Shown: positions 11,975-23,355 of the stretch, piece by piece
How the letters are laid out: the number at the start of each line of letters is the position of its first letter
Numbering within the stretch: the first letter of the stretch is position 1
Assembly: GCF_905171775.1 (NCBI RefSeq)
Contig: NC_053489.1
Location: forward strand, 333,160,089-333,224,088
Direction: 5' to 3'
DNA: 64,000 nucleotides
From: Rana temporaria
Lineage: Eukaryota > Chordata > Amphibia > Anura > Ranidae
Position numbers and translations under genes: made by a program
The notes under the pieces: model-generated
Database searches by the model: none
What the model was told of the DNA's origin: nothing
The model's input: only the letters and a program-made list of their open reading frames with translations

Positions 11975-12516
11975 AGCACAGTGGACCAACACCAGCAGAT
12001 GACACAGCTCCCCAAATCAACACAGACTGTGGAAACGTCACACTGGACTTCACGTATCTTGTAGTGTGTGCCTCTCCATTCTTCCTCCATACTCCGGCTC
12101 CTTGGTTTTCAAATGAGATGCAAAATTTGCTCTCATCAGAAAAGAGGTCAACAGATCAGGTCTGTTTTTCTTTATCCCAGGTAAGACGCTTCTGACGTTG
12201 TTTGTTGTTCAGGAGGGGCTTGACAAGAGGAATACGACATTTGAAGCTCATGTCCAGGATCCGTCTGTGTGTGGTGGTTCTTGATGCACTGACTCCAGCC
12301 TCAGTCCACTCCTTGTGAAAGTCCCCAACACTTTTGAATGGCCTTTTCCTGACAATCCTCTCACTTTTCCCTTCCACATAACGTTTTAATGTGTTTTGAT
12401 ACAGCACTTTGGGAAAATCCAACTTCTTTTGCAATTACCTTTTGAGGCTTTCCCTCCTTATGGAGGGTGTCAATGATGTTTTTCTGCAAAACTGTCAGGT
12501 CAGCAGTCTTTCCCAT
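11975..12516 (-). pseudogene. Tc1-like transposase pseudogene, N-terminal part
   Basis: In full copies this enzyme cuts and pastes its transposon at TA sites with a DDE nuclease. Reading from ATG at 12516, the frame gives a typical Tc1 start (MGKTADLT), then a helix-turn-helix (KEVGFSQSAVSKHI with errors). A second DNA-binding segment follows, with KEWTEAGVSASRTTTHRRI and then KCRIPLVKPLLNNKQRQKRL at about 12190-12300. The first catalytic region survives only as traces (FSDESKFCIS-like, WRK-like). The frame is broken by stops and shifts; the two longest open pieces are 12156-12434 and 11887-12090. The DDE core after the first Asp is gone. Seen: family motifs and breaks. Inferred: long inactive. 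Confidence 0.85.
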
Positions 12517-12616
12517 GATTGTGATTCCTACTGAACCAGACTGAGAGACAATTTAAAGGCTCAGGAACCCTTTGTAGGTGTTATGGCTTAATTAGCTGAA
12601 GAGAGTGGGACACTTT

Positions 12617-12923
12617 GGGGGTTATTTATGAAAGGCAAATCCACTTTGCACTACAAGTGCAATCTACAAGTGCAAAGTGCACTTGAAATTGCACTTGGAA
12701 GTGCAGTCGCTGTAAATCTGAGGGGTAGATCTGAAATGAGAGGAAGCTCTGCTGATTTTATCATCCAATCATACGCAAGCTAAAATGCTGTTTTTTATTT
12801 TCCTTGCATGTCCCCCTCGGATCTACAGCGACTGCACTTCCAAGTGCATTTTCAGTGAACGTTCAAGTGCACTATCTGTTCACTTGTAGTGCAAAGTGGA
12901 TTTTCCTTTTGTAAATAGCCCCC
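12617..12923. mobile_element. 307-bp foldback MITE inside the Tc1 relic
   Basis: The arms start GGGGGTTATTTATGAAAGG and end with the approximate complement, and they pair through the CACTTTGCACTACAAGTG region. TTT flanks both sides (12614-12616, 12924-12926). Removing it restores continuous Tc1 sequence, so it is younger than the Tc1 copy. A 3-bp duplication would suit a Harbinger-type MITE, but the family is not certain. Confidence 0.8.
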
Positions 12924-13186
12924 TTTGAGCCTAGAATATTGCACCTTTTCAAAATATTCTAATTTTCTGAGATTGTGGATTTGAGGTTTTCATGAGCTGT
13001 AAGCCATAATCATCACAATTATGACAAATCACGGCTGGAACTATCTTGCTTTGCATGTAATGAGTTTATCTCATATATTAGTTTCACCTTTTAAGTTGCA
13101 TTAGTGAAATAAATTAACTTTTGCACGATATTCAAATATTTTGAGTTTCACCTGTATATAACACACATATACAGATATTATGTTAA

Positions 13187-13584
13187 AGGGTCACTAAAGG
13201 ATTTTTTTTTTAGCTAAATAGCTTCCTTTACCTTACTGCAGTCCTGGTTTCATGTCCTCATTGTTCGTTTTTGCTCTGATGTTGCTGTAATACTCCTCTG
13301 TTTTAGACACTTCCTGGTTGTCTGTTTCCTGATCATCACAGTACTGGGAGATTTTAATTTAGTTTTCAAACCAATACTGCTCTATGGCACTGTCCAGCAC
13401 AGATACAGCATAACATGCTAAAACGAAACTAAATGCAAAAACAAAACTAAAAAACTACAGGTACAGTATATGATTGATTTTTATCTATTTTTAATTGTTT
13501 TTAAAAGGAATCAGTTAACTATTATGTCTCTATACCCTGTAAACAGTCATTTCAGCCAAAACATTTTTTTCCTTTAGTGACCCT
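13187..13584. mobile_element. 398-bp TTAA-type MITE
   Basis: The terminal inverted repeat is AGGGTCACTAAAGGA at the left and its complement at the right. It is flanked by TTAA (13183-13186) and CTAA (13585-13588), the latter probably a mutated TTAA. TTAA targets are used by piggyBac and Kolobok elements. It has no coding capacity. Confidence 0.78.
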
Positions 13585-13602
13585 CTAATCACAATACTTG
13601 TT

Positions 13603-13640
13603 GCTCAACATGTTTCGCTTTTCTGCTTCTTCAGGGGCTG
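13603..13640 (-). ncRNA. Hammerhead-like motif next to a palindrome
   Basis: On the minus strand the order is CTGAAGA, a spacer base, GC...GC as a 2-bp helix II, GAAA, and the palindrome ACATGT followed by T. Helix I pairs only weakly (C-G, mismatch, C-G, G-C). The order and spacing match the better copies, but stability is poor. It lies about 200 bp left of the palindrome at 13842-14186. Confidence 0.45.
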
Positions 13641-13841
13641 TAAAGCATGTCTAACTATGAAACAATAAATACAGTCAGCAATATTATCAAGACAAACAAT
13701 TCTGCATAAATATATTTGCATATGCAAATATTGCCAATATGACAACCACATAAAATATATACAATAATTGTATGCATGAAAGACAACAACTAAAAATGAA
13801 TTGAATTCATCCCAATTAGGATGTGACCATGCTACAAAAAA

Positions 13842-14186
13842 ATATAAAGCCCAGGAACACTCGTCATCTGTATTGACCCAAATCACTCCAATAGGCACTG
13901 CTAAAAAACACAATAGTTGGTATAGAGGGGAGCCACCTCCAATGGCAGTAAAGGACCGTATGAAAAGCACATTGGAACTAGTAGGTCAGTAAAATTATAA
14001 AGAATAGACCTAGGTATGTCTAAGCTAAGGTCAATAGATAGGTCTATTTTATTGATTATTTCACAGACCTACTGGTTCCAATGTACTTTCCCTATGGTCC
14101 TTTACCGCCATTGGAGGTGATCTTTAGCAGTGCCTATTTGAGTGATTTGGGTCAATACAGATGGTGAGTGTTCCTGGGCTTTGTAT
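13842..14186. repeat. Imperfect palindrome (inverted arms of about 150 bp)
   Basis: The left arm (from AAAGCCCAGGAACACTC) recurs inverted in the right arm (ending GAGTGTTCCTGGGCTTT). The right arm lacks a segment of about 30 bp near the GTTGGTATAGAGG part. Its arms and nearby hammerhead resemble the two retroelements at 21155 and 31358, but I found no target duplication here. Confidence 0.75.
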
Positions 14187-14597
14187 CTGGAGGAGCTGTC
14201 CACTAAGTGCTTTCTTGAAAAATCCTGCTACTCCTGTGGACTTTATGAAATTTAATGAAATTCTATAAACTATATTATTGCATATATCACATTTGGTTTT
14301 ATATGCGATTATGGGAATTTCACACACCAATATACCAACAATTGCGCCATATACTTTGTTATTACTGCTCCTATACCAAGATGAACACCTCCACACAGAG
14401 ACACAGTACAGAACAAGGGCAAGGCATGATAGGTAGGTCCGTCAGAAATTGTTTTGCTGCAGAGAAACCAAAGGCAATAATAGTGACTTGTCCTTTGCCC
14501 TCTGCCTGCCAATTTGGAGCACAGTTCCTTTTTTTTGATACACATTAGAACAGGGGTCTTTGGGTATAAATAATAAAGAATGAAAACTGAATACAAT

Positions 14598-14675
14598 CAG
14601 TGGCATCGCTATGGGGGTGAGGGGGCACACCATGTTTTACAGCACCAGCTGAGACCGACCCTAGTGATGCCACTG
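14598..14675. mobile_element. 78-bp hAT MITE
   Basis: The element starts CAGTGGCATC and ends GATGCCACTG, with a perfect 8-bp direct repeat AATACAAT at 14590-14597 and 14676-14683. Length, ends and duplication identify a very short hAT derivative. Confidence 0.9.
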
Positions 14676-14689
14676 AATACAATCAAGTT

Positions 14690-15600
14690 TTACACTGCAA
14701 TGACATACATACCACTATTTATTTGTGTAGCATTTGTCCAGCAGAAATTCTTCCTCTCTGCAGACAATAGGTTTCCACTGTGTCAGTTTTGTTTTCAATC
14801 AAGTTGAAAGAGACATTTCTGCTGATAAAAGAAAAGGTCAAGAACATTTTCTATTTGGGAGATAGATCAATGCAGCTCACTAGAAGAAAAGTTAAACAAA
14901 TGTTTGCAATAATACAGTACGACCAATCTATAATCATTCTAAACAAAAAAAAATATACAAAGAGATCACTAGAAGAAATGATGCCATGTGTTTTCCTGCT
15001 ACATTTTTGTTTGTCTTGCTTTTATTACATAAGCATGTCTCCCTACTCTTAAACTTGAGAATGAGGACACTTTATGGGCAGGCAGGGACTTGCGGCACAT
15101 GCATCGCACTGTGGAAAAAAGGGAGCATGTTTAAATATGATAAAAATATGCTGAATGTTGAGGGTAGCTTAAAGTATACATGAACCCATTCAGTTTAAAA
15201 ACAGAAATAAAAAATAAAACTGGGGGAGGACAAACAGCAGTACACTGATCTTCCCAGTGAATGGCTGTGCAGTACAGGGGAAGGCTGTCAGCAGAGGTCT
15301 GATCATTGGAGGACAGGCAAGCTGTTCTCCCAGCACAACCAGAAAACTGACCACACTGAGAAGGATGTGCTCTCATGCCTAGTTTGGTCATTTTAAAATA
15401 GAAGAGCAGGGAGACTTGTAGGATCACCAGGTATTTCACACAAAGGAAGCAATACAAAGAGAATGGGATGCATTTTAACAAAATTACATGATATAACTGA
15501 CACCTGCCAGAAATATAAAATGTTGGGGTAACATATTCTTTAAGAGTCTGATTAGATACAACAGATAAGGACCATCTGGGAATTAGCCAAAATTACATTT
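14690..15600. other. Intergenic sequence, nothing recognised
   Basis: Short frames only, none with recognisable domains. Confidence 0.5.
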
Positions 15601-15649
15601 CCAGACTGTACATACTACTTCTCTATTTCCACCACTGCAAATTGTTCCC

Positions 15650-16020
15650 CCAGTACATATTGCCCCCTCCTTGTACACACTACCCAGTACCCATGTGTAC
15701 ACATTGTCCCCTCCCTGTACACAATGCCCGACCCCATACACACTGCCATCTTTCCTGTACACACTGGCTTTCCTACACATATCAGATCCTCCCTGTACAC
15801 ACTGCCCCTCTGTACACATTGCCCCTCCTTCATTTAACACACTGCCCCTTCTGTACACATTGCTTCCTGTCCTGTACACACTATCTAACTTTACACACTA
15901 TCCAAATTAGTCTCCTCCCTGTACATTCTGCCCCCTGTATACATTGGCCCCTTTAAAATATCGTCCCTCTTCCCTGTATACAATGCCCCCTGTACACATT
16001 GCCCCATCCTGCACACACTG
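15650..16020. repeat. Degenerate minisatellite of CCCTGTACACACTGCC type
   Basis: Roughly twenty diverged copies of a unit of about 16-20 bp containing TGTACACA, with irregular spacing. The frames at 15583-15956 on both strands are artefacts of it. Confidence 0.85.
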
Positions 16021-16129
16021 CCCCCTTAGAAAGACATCTAATAGCTAGGACAATACTTAATAAAGACTGCAATAATAAATATATGCTCACTATAAATTCA
16101 CTATACTATCATGTTAACATAATCTAGAA

Positions 16130-16522
16130 GAAAGTTTGCGAGCACTGAACTTATTCTCTCTGGAGAAGAGACGCTTGAGAGGGGATATGATTTAGATTTA
16201 TAAATACCATACTGGTGAGTTCACAATGGGGATAAAACTTTTTTTGCGGAAAGCAGTTTAACAAGACACGTGGCCAGTGGCCACTCATTAAAATTAGAAG
16301 AAAAGAGGTACGTAGAGGGTTCTTCACTGTGAGAGCAGCAAGGATGTGGAATTCCCTTCCACAGGCAGTGGTCTCAGTGCGGGGCATCAACAGTTTCAAG
16401 AAACGATTAGATAAGCACCTGAACAGGGATTTACAATGTAATACTGACATATAATCACACACATTGGTTGGACTCGTGGACTTGTGTCTTTTTTCAACCT
16501 CACCTACTATGTAACTATGTAG
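16130..16522 (+). pseudogene. CR1-type LINE, 5'-truncated 3' end
   Basis: Only the last part of the reverse transcriptase frame and the 3' tail are present. The translation contains SLEKRRLRGDMI followed by the C-terminal block WNSLPQAVVS and a FKKRLDKHL-like end, which are hallmarks of CR1/L2-group reverse transcriptases. At least one frameshift breaks the frame between the two blocks. The 3' end carries the TTTTTCAACCTCACCTACTA sequence and a short ACTATGTA repeat in place of a poly-A tail, as is usual for CR1. The catalytic domain is missing, so this is a dead-on-arrival copy. Confidence 0.85.
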
Positions 16523-17860
16523 TCAGGCTTTTACCAAGTATGTAACTATTAATTACTACCACAGTAAGGTTCAGATGACCCATTCACACTTGTGAAGCGT
16601 ACAGTGTAGCGTGTCACTGTAACACATGCATTATCATAATACACATTAAAGCACGTTATTTGTGTGTGAACTCATTGTGGTGTCATTCATTTTCAATGGA
16701 ATCCCAAGGCACTAAAGCAAAACAGCCACACGAAAACACAAGGTATTGTGCATTGTGGTGTGCTGTCAAAAATGCATGGGTGTTTTCTGAACATTTTGAT
16801 GCTTTGCCAGCCCATCCATTTGACTGGATTGCCTTAATGCAATTTATGTTAATGACTGAAAAAACATGAGTTACCAGTACACACCAAATTACCTACGTCT
16901 AAATGGGCCATGAAATTGTCACATTATTAAAAAAAAAAAAAATTTAAATTAATAAAACTAGGCCAAAGTTGAGTAAACCAAAAGTAACACTCTCTTTCCA
17001 TAAATAAAACTTTATCGGGGGGCATATGTGTAAGGCTAAAGGAGCTACACGCGTTTTGTGCAAGTTGGACAACAGAAGACCAAACTTACCCCCATCAATC
17101 ATTTTACTGCAATGCTACAGCCCACTGGCTGATGGAAGAGACTAAGACCCCAAATGATTAAAGAGGCCTTATGCACCTGGGCCATATCGAAACCAACAAA
17201 GCACAGGCAGCAACCAAAATAAGCACATCATCCTCTTCTTAGATCCCCTCAAGGAGTTGCAGGCTCAGTTTAATATGCTGCATTATAAAGTATGGTAAGC
17301 TGTATCACAACAAATTACTAAGATGCTCCTTAAGGAAATTAAGTACCTGGGACATTGGCATATTGCAATGAAGTGGATAACATAAATATAAATACCGTTG
17401 TGGAAGACAATGAGAAGGATCTTGAGGTCCTTAGGGATGAAAACTGTTTTCTAACAGTGAAAATAGAAGATGCTAAAAACAAACCATAGAAAAAGTATGG
17501 AAATCAATCACACTGAACTCACCAAAGGTCTGGTGAATCTAGAGTAACTAGAATGATGATAAGACCTACCTAGGCATCTTGGATACCCTCCCCATGCATT
17601 CTGTGCATGAAGGTAAAAAAAAAACTTCTACTGTCAATCATAGCTGGTGAGCCAGTGAGGTGAGAGTGGAGGTTCAGGCGGCTCAGGCGTGAGCCTGCTC
17701 GATTGCCCCCATAGCAAGCTGCTTGTTGTGGGGGCACTTGGCTGAAAGGAGGGGCCAGGAGTGCTAGCAGGGAAAGGGGAAGAGGAGGATTGGGGCGTCT
17801 CTGTGCAAAACCATTTAACAAGGTAATAATGACATGTCTGTTAGTTTCTTTTTAAATCTG
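16523..17860. other. Intergenic sequence, nothing firmly recognised
   Basis: No gene. An ACGCGTTTTGTGC stretch near 17048 echoes the hammerhead helix III motif but lacks a core partner. The A-run near 16929-16942 could mark an old retroposon tail. Confidence 0.45.
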
Positions 17861-17867
17861 CCTTTAA

Positions 17868-18844
17868 CCACTTAAGCCCCGAACCATTTGGCTGGCCAAA
17901 GACCTGAGGACTTTTTGCGAATCAGCACTGCGTCGCTTTAACTGACAATTGCACGGTCATCCAACGTGGTTCCCCAACAAAATTGACGTCCTTTTTTTCC
18001 CACAATTAGAGCTTTCTTTTGGTGGTATTTGATTACCTCTGCGGTTTATATTTTTTGCGCTATAAACAAAAATAAAGCGACAATTTTGAAAAAAAAACAA
18101 TATTTTTTACTTTTGCTATAATAAAAATCCCCCAAAAATATATAAAAAAACGATTTTTTTCCTCCGTTTAGGCCGATATGGATTCTTCTACATATTCTTG
18201 GTAAACAAAAAAAATCGCAATAAGCATTTATTGATTGGTTTGCACAAAAGTTATAGCGTCTGCAAAATAGGGTATAGTCTTATGGCATTTTTATTAATCA
18301 TTTTTTTTTTACTAGTAATGGCGGCGATCAGAAATTTTTATTGTGACTGCGACATTATAGCGGACACATCAGACACCATTTTGGGACCATTGTCATCCAT
18401 ACAGCAATCTTAAAAAATGCATTGATTACTGTAAAAATTACACTGGCAGTGAAGGAGTTAACCAGTAGGGGGCGCTGAAGGGGTTAGGTGTGTCCTAGGG
18501 AGTGTTTCTAACAATAGGGGGGATGGGCTGTGTGTGACACGACACTGATCACCGCTCCCGATTACAGGGAGCTGTGATCAGTGCCCTGTCACTAGGAAGA
18601 ATGGGGAAATGCTTGTTTACATTAGCATTTCTTCCTCTCTGTGACACAATCGCGGGTATCCCCGTGGACATTGAGTCTGTGGGACCGGTGGTCGGAGTCA
18701 CGGAGCTTGCGGCCGGCGTGCGCTTGCCGGCGGCGCGGCATGCGTGTCCACAATGCTGCATCTTAAAGGCAACGTGTATATACGTCGATCTGCCCAGCCG
18801 TGCCATTCTCCTGACGTATATCGCGTGAGCCGGTTGTCAAGCGG
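17868..18844 (-). mobile_element. Non-autonomous piggyBac-like element, 977 bp
   Basis: It is flanked by TTAA at 17864-17867 and 18845-18848. Its ends are related inverted repeats (CCACTTAAGCCCCG left; the right end inverted reads CCGCTTGACAACCGG). The left part, inverted, matches the 3' part of the large piggyBac element near 52100-52250 (the region around GGTGGTATTTGATTACCTCT). It carries no transposase, so it would depend on enzyme from an autonomous relative. Confidence 0.8.
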
Positions 18845-19060
18845 TTAACCTGTAGCTGTCACAAGCATTATGTGGTGTCATAATAATAAACTGCAGACTG
18901 TCTATGGTTTTCAATCAAACATATTTCATCAGTGTTTTGATAAGATCAGCAGGACGCAGAGGCAAAAATTGCCAAAAATGCCCATACATATTATGTACAG
19001 GTTTTTGTACAAATAAAACAAAAAATATAAAATACAAAAAAAATTTTTTTATAACATTAA

Positions 19061-19414
19061 AGGGGTTTACAACGGTTTATTTTTTATTTCCTAAATATGT
19101 TTCTTTAAGCTAGTGCATTGTTGGTTCGCTTACCTTTTCCTTCAATTTCCCTTTTAAATGTTTTTTTTGTCTGAATTTCTCACTTCCTGTTCATCCTCAG
19201 TAAACTTGCCCCCATCATCCGAGCGGTGGTTAATCAGTCAGAACAGCTTACTGAACAGCTTACTGAGGAGGAACAGGAAGTGAGAAATTCAGACAAAGAA
19301 AACAAAGAAAAAAAACATTTAGAAGGGAAATAGAAGGAAAAGGTCGGTGAACCAACAATGCACTAGCTTGTAGGAACCTATTTAGAAAAAAACAAACAAA
19401 CCTTTACAATCCCT
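19061..19414. mobile_element. 354-bp TTAA-type foldback MITE
   Basis: The ends are AGGGGTTTACAACGGTTT and its approximate complement. The interior pairs over more than 100 bp per arm, for example AATTTCTCACTTCCTGTTC with its inverse. TTAA flanks at 19057-19060 and 19415-19418. It has no coding capacity. Confidence 0.85.
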
Positions 19415-19418
19415 TTAA

Positions 19419-19889
19419 AGCGGAGGTTCACCCAAAAGTGATCCTCCACTTTTCGGAACCCTCCCCCCCTCCGGTGTCACATTTGACACCTTTCAGTGGG
19501 GAGGGGGTGCAAATACCTGTATAAAACAGGTTTTTGCACCACTTCCGGATATTGACTCCCGCGGGAGTCCAGCCCCTGTGCGTCACCGCCCCCGCCCCCC
19601 CCCCCCCCTGTTGTGTTCTGGGAAACACTCAGCTCCCAGAACACAACGGGAACCAGTGGAACTGCACAGCGCGACTCGCGCATGCGCAGTAGGGAACCGG
19701 GCAGTGAAGCCGCAGAGCTTCACTTCCCGATTCCCTTACAGAGGATGGCGGTGGGGAAGCCGAGAGCCGAGCTACCGCTCGGCTTCGGCGGACGCGCTGG
19801 ACAGGTAAGTGTTATTTTTTAAAAGTCAGCAGCTGCTGTATTTGTAGCTGCTGGCTTTTAAAAAAAAAAATTCCAGGTGAACCCCTGCT
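19419..19889. mobile_element. 471-bp TTAA-type MITE sharing a TTAA with its neighbour
   Basis: The ends are AGCGGAGGTTCACC left and GGTGAACCCCTGCT right, with TTAA at 19415-19418 and 19890-19893. The left TTAA is also the right TTAA of the preceding MITE. A relative in the opposite orientation lies at 33359-33795 and shares the GCATGCGC and GTGAAGC segments. Confidence 0.85.
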
Positions 19890-20539
19890 TTAACATTTTA
19901 TGGGATTGTTCATTTTTGTTTATTATTTTCAAAAGAAGATGAAATGATATGTTTAAGGAGACTCTTTGAGGGCAGTGTAAATGTCCAAAGTGTAATTTTT
20001 TTGCAAATTCACTATGTAATCACATTTCTTGTGCTGCAACACCTTAGGTCTATTATATTTGTAAGGCCTCTTTCAGGCAGGTGCTGGCACCCATTATGCA
20101 TGCAGGAGGCATTTGTTTTGGCATCTGCATCTGCTCCCAGTTGTGTTAAGGCAGCCAATAGAGGTGGATGCATGTGCAGCGACTGCACAAGCAAAGCCAT
20201 ATTTCAAAATGTTACAGCGCTGCAGGAGCATGGGCATGGCCCTTAATGCAGACAGTGTGAGTTCAGGGCTGTGCACCCATTAATAGCTGTCAAATGTTGA
20301 CATGTTTCTGTGTCCATGAAGCCGTTGAACCTGCATACACTTCCAAAAGCTACCAACTCGCATCTGGGGGTAGATGCAGACGTCAAAACAAATGCTCCCT
20401 GCAAGCAGTACAAATGCCAGCATCCAATCGAACAGGGCTTTAATGTGAACTCTAATCAGATCAATGACTATATAGAGCAGTGACACAAGGGACATTTTAA
20501 CTTCATCCTATGTAGTCATATATAGATAATTTTTTTAAT

Positions 20540-20711
20540 TACTGTATTTATTGGCGTATAACACTTACTTTTTTACCCTGAAAATAGAGGGTAAACTATG
20601 CCTGCGTGTTATACGCAGGGGGCTGTGGAAAGTTTTTTTCCTGAAACTTCCCTCTTAAAGTTAGGGTGCGTGTTATAAGCCTGTGCGTGTTATTCGCCGA
20701 TAAATACGGTA
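20540..20711. mobile_element. 172-bp foldback element
   Basis: The left end TACTGTATTTATTGGCGTAT is the approximate inverse of the right end (GCCGATAAATACGGTA), and the interior carries GTGTTATACGC repeats in both orientations. I recognise it as a dispersed vertebrate MITE type but cannot name the superfamily from the flanks. Confidence 0.7.
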
Positions 20712-20779
20712 TGTGTATTATTCTATTTGCTAGATTTGCCTGTCAGTTAACATACCTCCTTTCTATTGTTAAAAAAAAC

Positions 20780-21134
20780 CATACCTCCCAATTTTTTGAG
20801 ATGGGAATGAGGGACACCTATCAGCAAAAGTATGCAGGCATAGGACACACCCCTTGCCACGCTCCTTAAAGGAGAATTGTGCAGAAAAATAACTGCTTTT
20901 TTTACCACTACATTTCCTTTATATTGGCTTTTGGAATTTACAAATGCAGCAACTTAGAAATCAGATGAAAGGTTTCACGCTGGAGAACATTTATTGATAG
21001 ATAAAAAGTACATTTTATATACAGCTCAATAGATCAGACCAAAATGAGGGACAAATGAGGAGGAATGAGGGGCAGAGGGATATTGCTCCAAATCAGGGAC
21101 AGTCCCTTGAAATCAGGGACAGTTGGGAGCTATG
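20780..21134. mobile_element. Dispersed element with CATACCTCCCAA ends
   Basis: The left edge CATACCTCCCAATTTTTTGA and the right edge AGTTGGGAGCTATG form a short inverted repeat, and GAATGAGGG/AGGGACA blocks recur in it. It is probably a non-autonomous DNA element. It ends just left of the target duplication at 21140. Confidence 0.6.
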
Positions 21135-21372
21135 CAGTAAACATTTCTGATTGAGTGAAAAAATGAATACCTCTAAACAAGGTGGGATTTTTTGGGCAAC
21201 CATAAAAAGCGATGACAACTAGGTCATAAAAATATAAATTTAATACAAAATGTAGATAAGCATAAATAGTCACAATAACACATCAAATTACAGATAAAAA
21301 TATCAAACATGAAAAAATGACTGCTATAGATGATCATATACCCCAGGACAAGGCTAAGGGCATAAGTGGTCA

Positions 21373-21419
21373 TTTCCGACGCGTTTCAAATGTTAGTTTT
21401 ACATCCTTCTTCAGGGAAA
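21373..21419 (-). ncRNA. Hammerhead-ribozyme-like motif, left arm
   Basis: On the minus strand: helix I strand TTTCC, core CTGAAGA, one extra A, helix II GGATGT/ACATTT (six pairs, two of them G-U) with a 7-nt loop, GAAA, palindromic helix III ACGCGT, C at the cleavage position, then GGAAA closing helix I with five pairs. All core bases are present. The extra base before helix II is the one departure. It is the best preserved of the paired copies. Confidence 0.62.
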
Positions 21420-22109
21420 ATAAGCAGTAGAATTTTTTCTGAAATATGAAAAAATACAAAGTAAAGAAAACAACAAAAACTTTTGTGATCAGGTATAGAC
21501 ATTGTAACATGTGGGCATGAGGGGGAAGAAAAGGGAAAATTCATCATCTGAGGGAAAAGGACTCACCTTCACCCAGACAAGGAATACCTAGATTGTCCCC
21601 TGGGAGGCGTGGACGCACCAATGCCAAAAAAGGCTGGCCGGGCCAAGTGATGTCTCCAATGCCCTGGAGGGTTGGTTCATTCAAGAGGGCTCCCAAACCA
21701 TGGGGGGTGGATGATGGATAGTCAAAATCCACTATTCGGTCAGCAACCAAACAAAATACGGGCGGTCCCAACTAAAGGGAGGTCAAATATATACAAAGGA
21801 GTGTCATTAAATTGTCACTTATCAAAGGAAAAGAAAAGGACAATAGGATGCGGGAAAAAAGCCCCAAACTTATATACACTCACCACTCCTGTTGACACAG
21901 CTAAGGTTAGGGATAAGCCGGTATTCCAAGGAAAAGTTACAGGCCAAATGGAAAGGCCAAAAAAACAAAAAGCCTCCCACTCCAGCAGGAGATGGGAGGA
22001 ATGTGTGTGCTGAAACTGCCCCCCTGACTTCCTTTAATATTCACCTAAGAGATGATTATTGGCCCCTGGGAGATGGCAGCCCTCCCCTTCGACGAACGCA
22101 GGTGTCCTC

Positions 22110-22657
22110 TGTGACGGTATTGGTATGATATCCCCGTCAAGCCGTCCCTTCTTCCCATAAAAGAAAACCACAGAACCATCCACACATGAGCCAAGGCTTA
22201 ATGCTGGAACAAGACAGACTTTAATAGTATAACACACAGCTTATATGTAATTTCCAAAACTGTTACAATGACAAATCTCCGCCCCCCTCACACTGGGGCT
22301 TCCATACAGATCATGGGCAGACATTTCGGAGCCGATTCTGAAAACACATTTTCTTTAGATAATGACATCAGTGGAGTTAATTACTAGGTGTAACAGAATA
22401 CATTATCTAGACAGCCTGACCACAATGAAGCAATCAGAATAATTAACATGAGCCCCTTCTTATAACAGTAAACAGTAACCACAGGGCTTCTTCACACAAC
22501 ACACTAGACCATTTACCCTTTGAACTAGGACTGGCTGAGGAAAGGTCATTACCATATCAACAGCCTGTTAGCAGAGCGAGTCACACCTGAAATCACCTTC
22601 TAACACACACACAGCATTAACCAAGCAGGGAGAATTTAAACTGAAGCATCCTTCACA
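22110..22657 (-). mobile_element. Solo LTR, 548 bp, with 5-bp duplication
   Basis: The element starts TGTGACGG and ends TTCACA, obeying the TG...CA rule, and is flanked by TCCTC at 22105-22109 and 22658-22662. The opposite palindrome arm has the uninterrupted site with a single TCCTC near 26918-26922, proving the insertion. In minus orientation a CATATAAG box precedes ATTAAAG, so transcription probably runs leftward. The interior resembles the LTR at 35233-36093 (TTTAGATAATGACATCAGTG and the following block). No internal region is left. Confidence 0.85.
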
Positions 22658-23355
22658 TCCTCTAATTAAATAATATAAATGTAATTAAAATACCTGGGTG
22701 GAGGAGGCGGCAGGCCTGTATATGTGTGTTGGAGGAGCGCGCCATTGCGTCCTTATTGTTACAAGGCTGAGCATCTAGTGCACGGAGACATCGCGCAGGC
22801 TAGTTGCGTCGAGGCACTGTGCATCACGTGACCCCATTGCGAGGCCTCCGATGTCTAATGTCGCAGATCTACCGCGTCACAGACATCGCGACCCAGGACG
22901 CCTATCTACTGCGTCCTACACCACGTGACCAAATGCACTGGTGTCCGCATAGAGGGTGCTGAACCAAACAGAGTTCTGTCACATGCAAATCGATGCACGG
23001 TGGCAGAAAAAGGCCCGGACATGCACCCGGAAGGGGCGCAACAAGCCACCGACATTCAAGACACACAGGGAAAGCAAAAGATATTAAAAATATATACATT
23101 AAAAAATCGAGGGGGATGGGGGAGGAGCCAAGATGTCTCTGTATATTTAACCTAACCCAAACCAGGAAGGAAGGGAAAACAAGGACAGATCTAGTGAATC
23201 CCTGAAACCCTTAAAGGGCAAAGATGTTAATTATACCCAATATTAATGGGAACTAACAGACCTTGAAGTCTGTCAGTTATAGAAAGGAATGAAAATCGCC
23301 ACTGCCGGAGTAGAGATATACCCCCAAGGCGTATAACGCCTCCGGGGCAAGAAAG

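Larger units (their letters stand above)
11975..13160 (-). mobile_element. Tc1/mariner (Tc1-like) transposon relic
   Basis: A minus-strand Tc1-like element. One terminal region is present at the right, where plus-strand sequence runs AAATATTTTGAGTTTCACC and ends near 13155. A non-coding leader and the start of a transposase follow on the minus strand. The other end, including the catalytic C-terminal half, is missing left of 11975. A 307-bp foldback MITE at 12617-12923 was inserted between the terminal repeat and the coding part. Confidence 0.85.

Noticed and set aside
17048..17070. ACGCGTTTTGTGC near 17048 as another hammerhead copy
   Set aside because: No CTGANGA box lies at the right distance on the minus strand and the GAAA box is altered.
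19578..19822. Frames of 69-76 codons in GC-rich DNA near 19600-19800
   Set aside because: They lie inside a TTAA-type MITE (19419-19889) and have no homology that I recognise.
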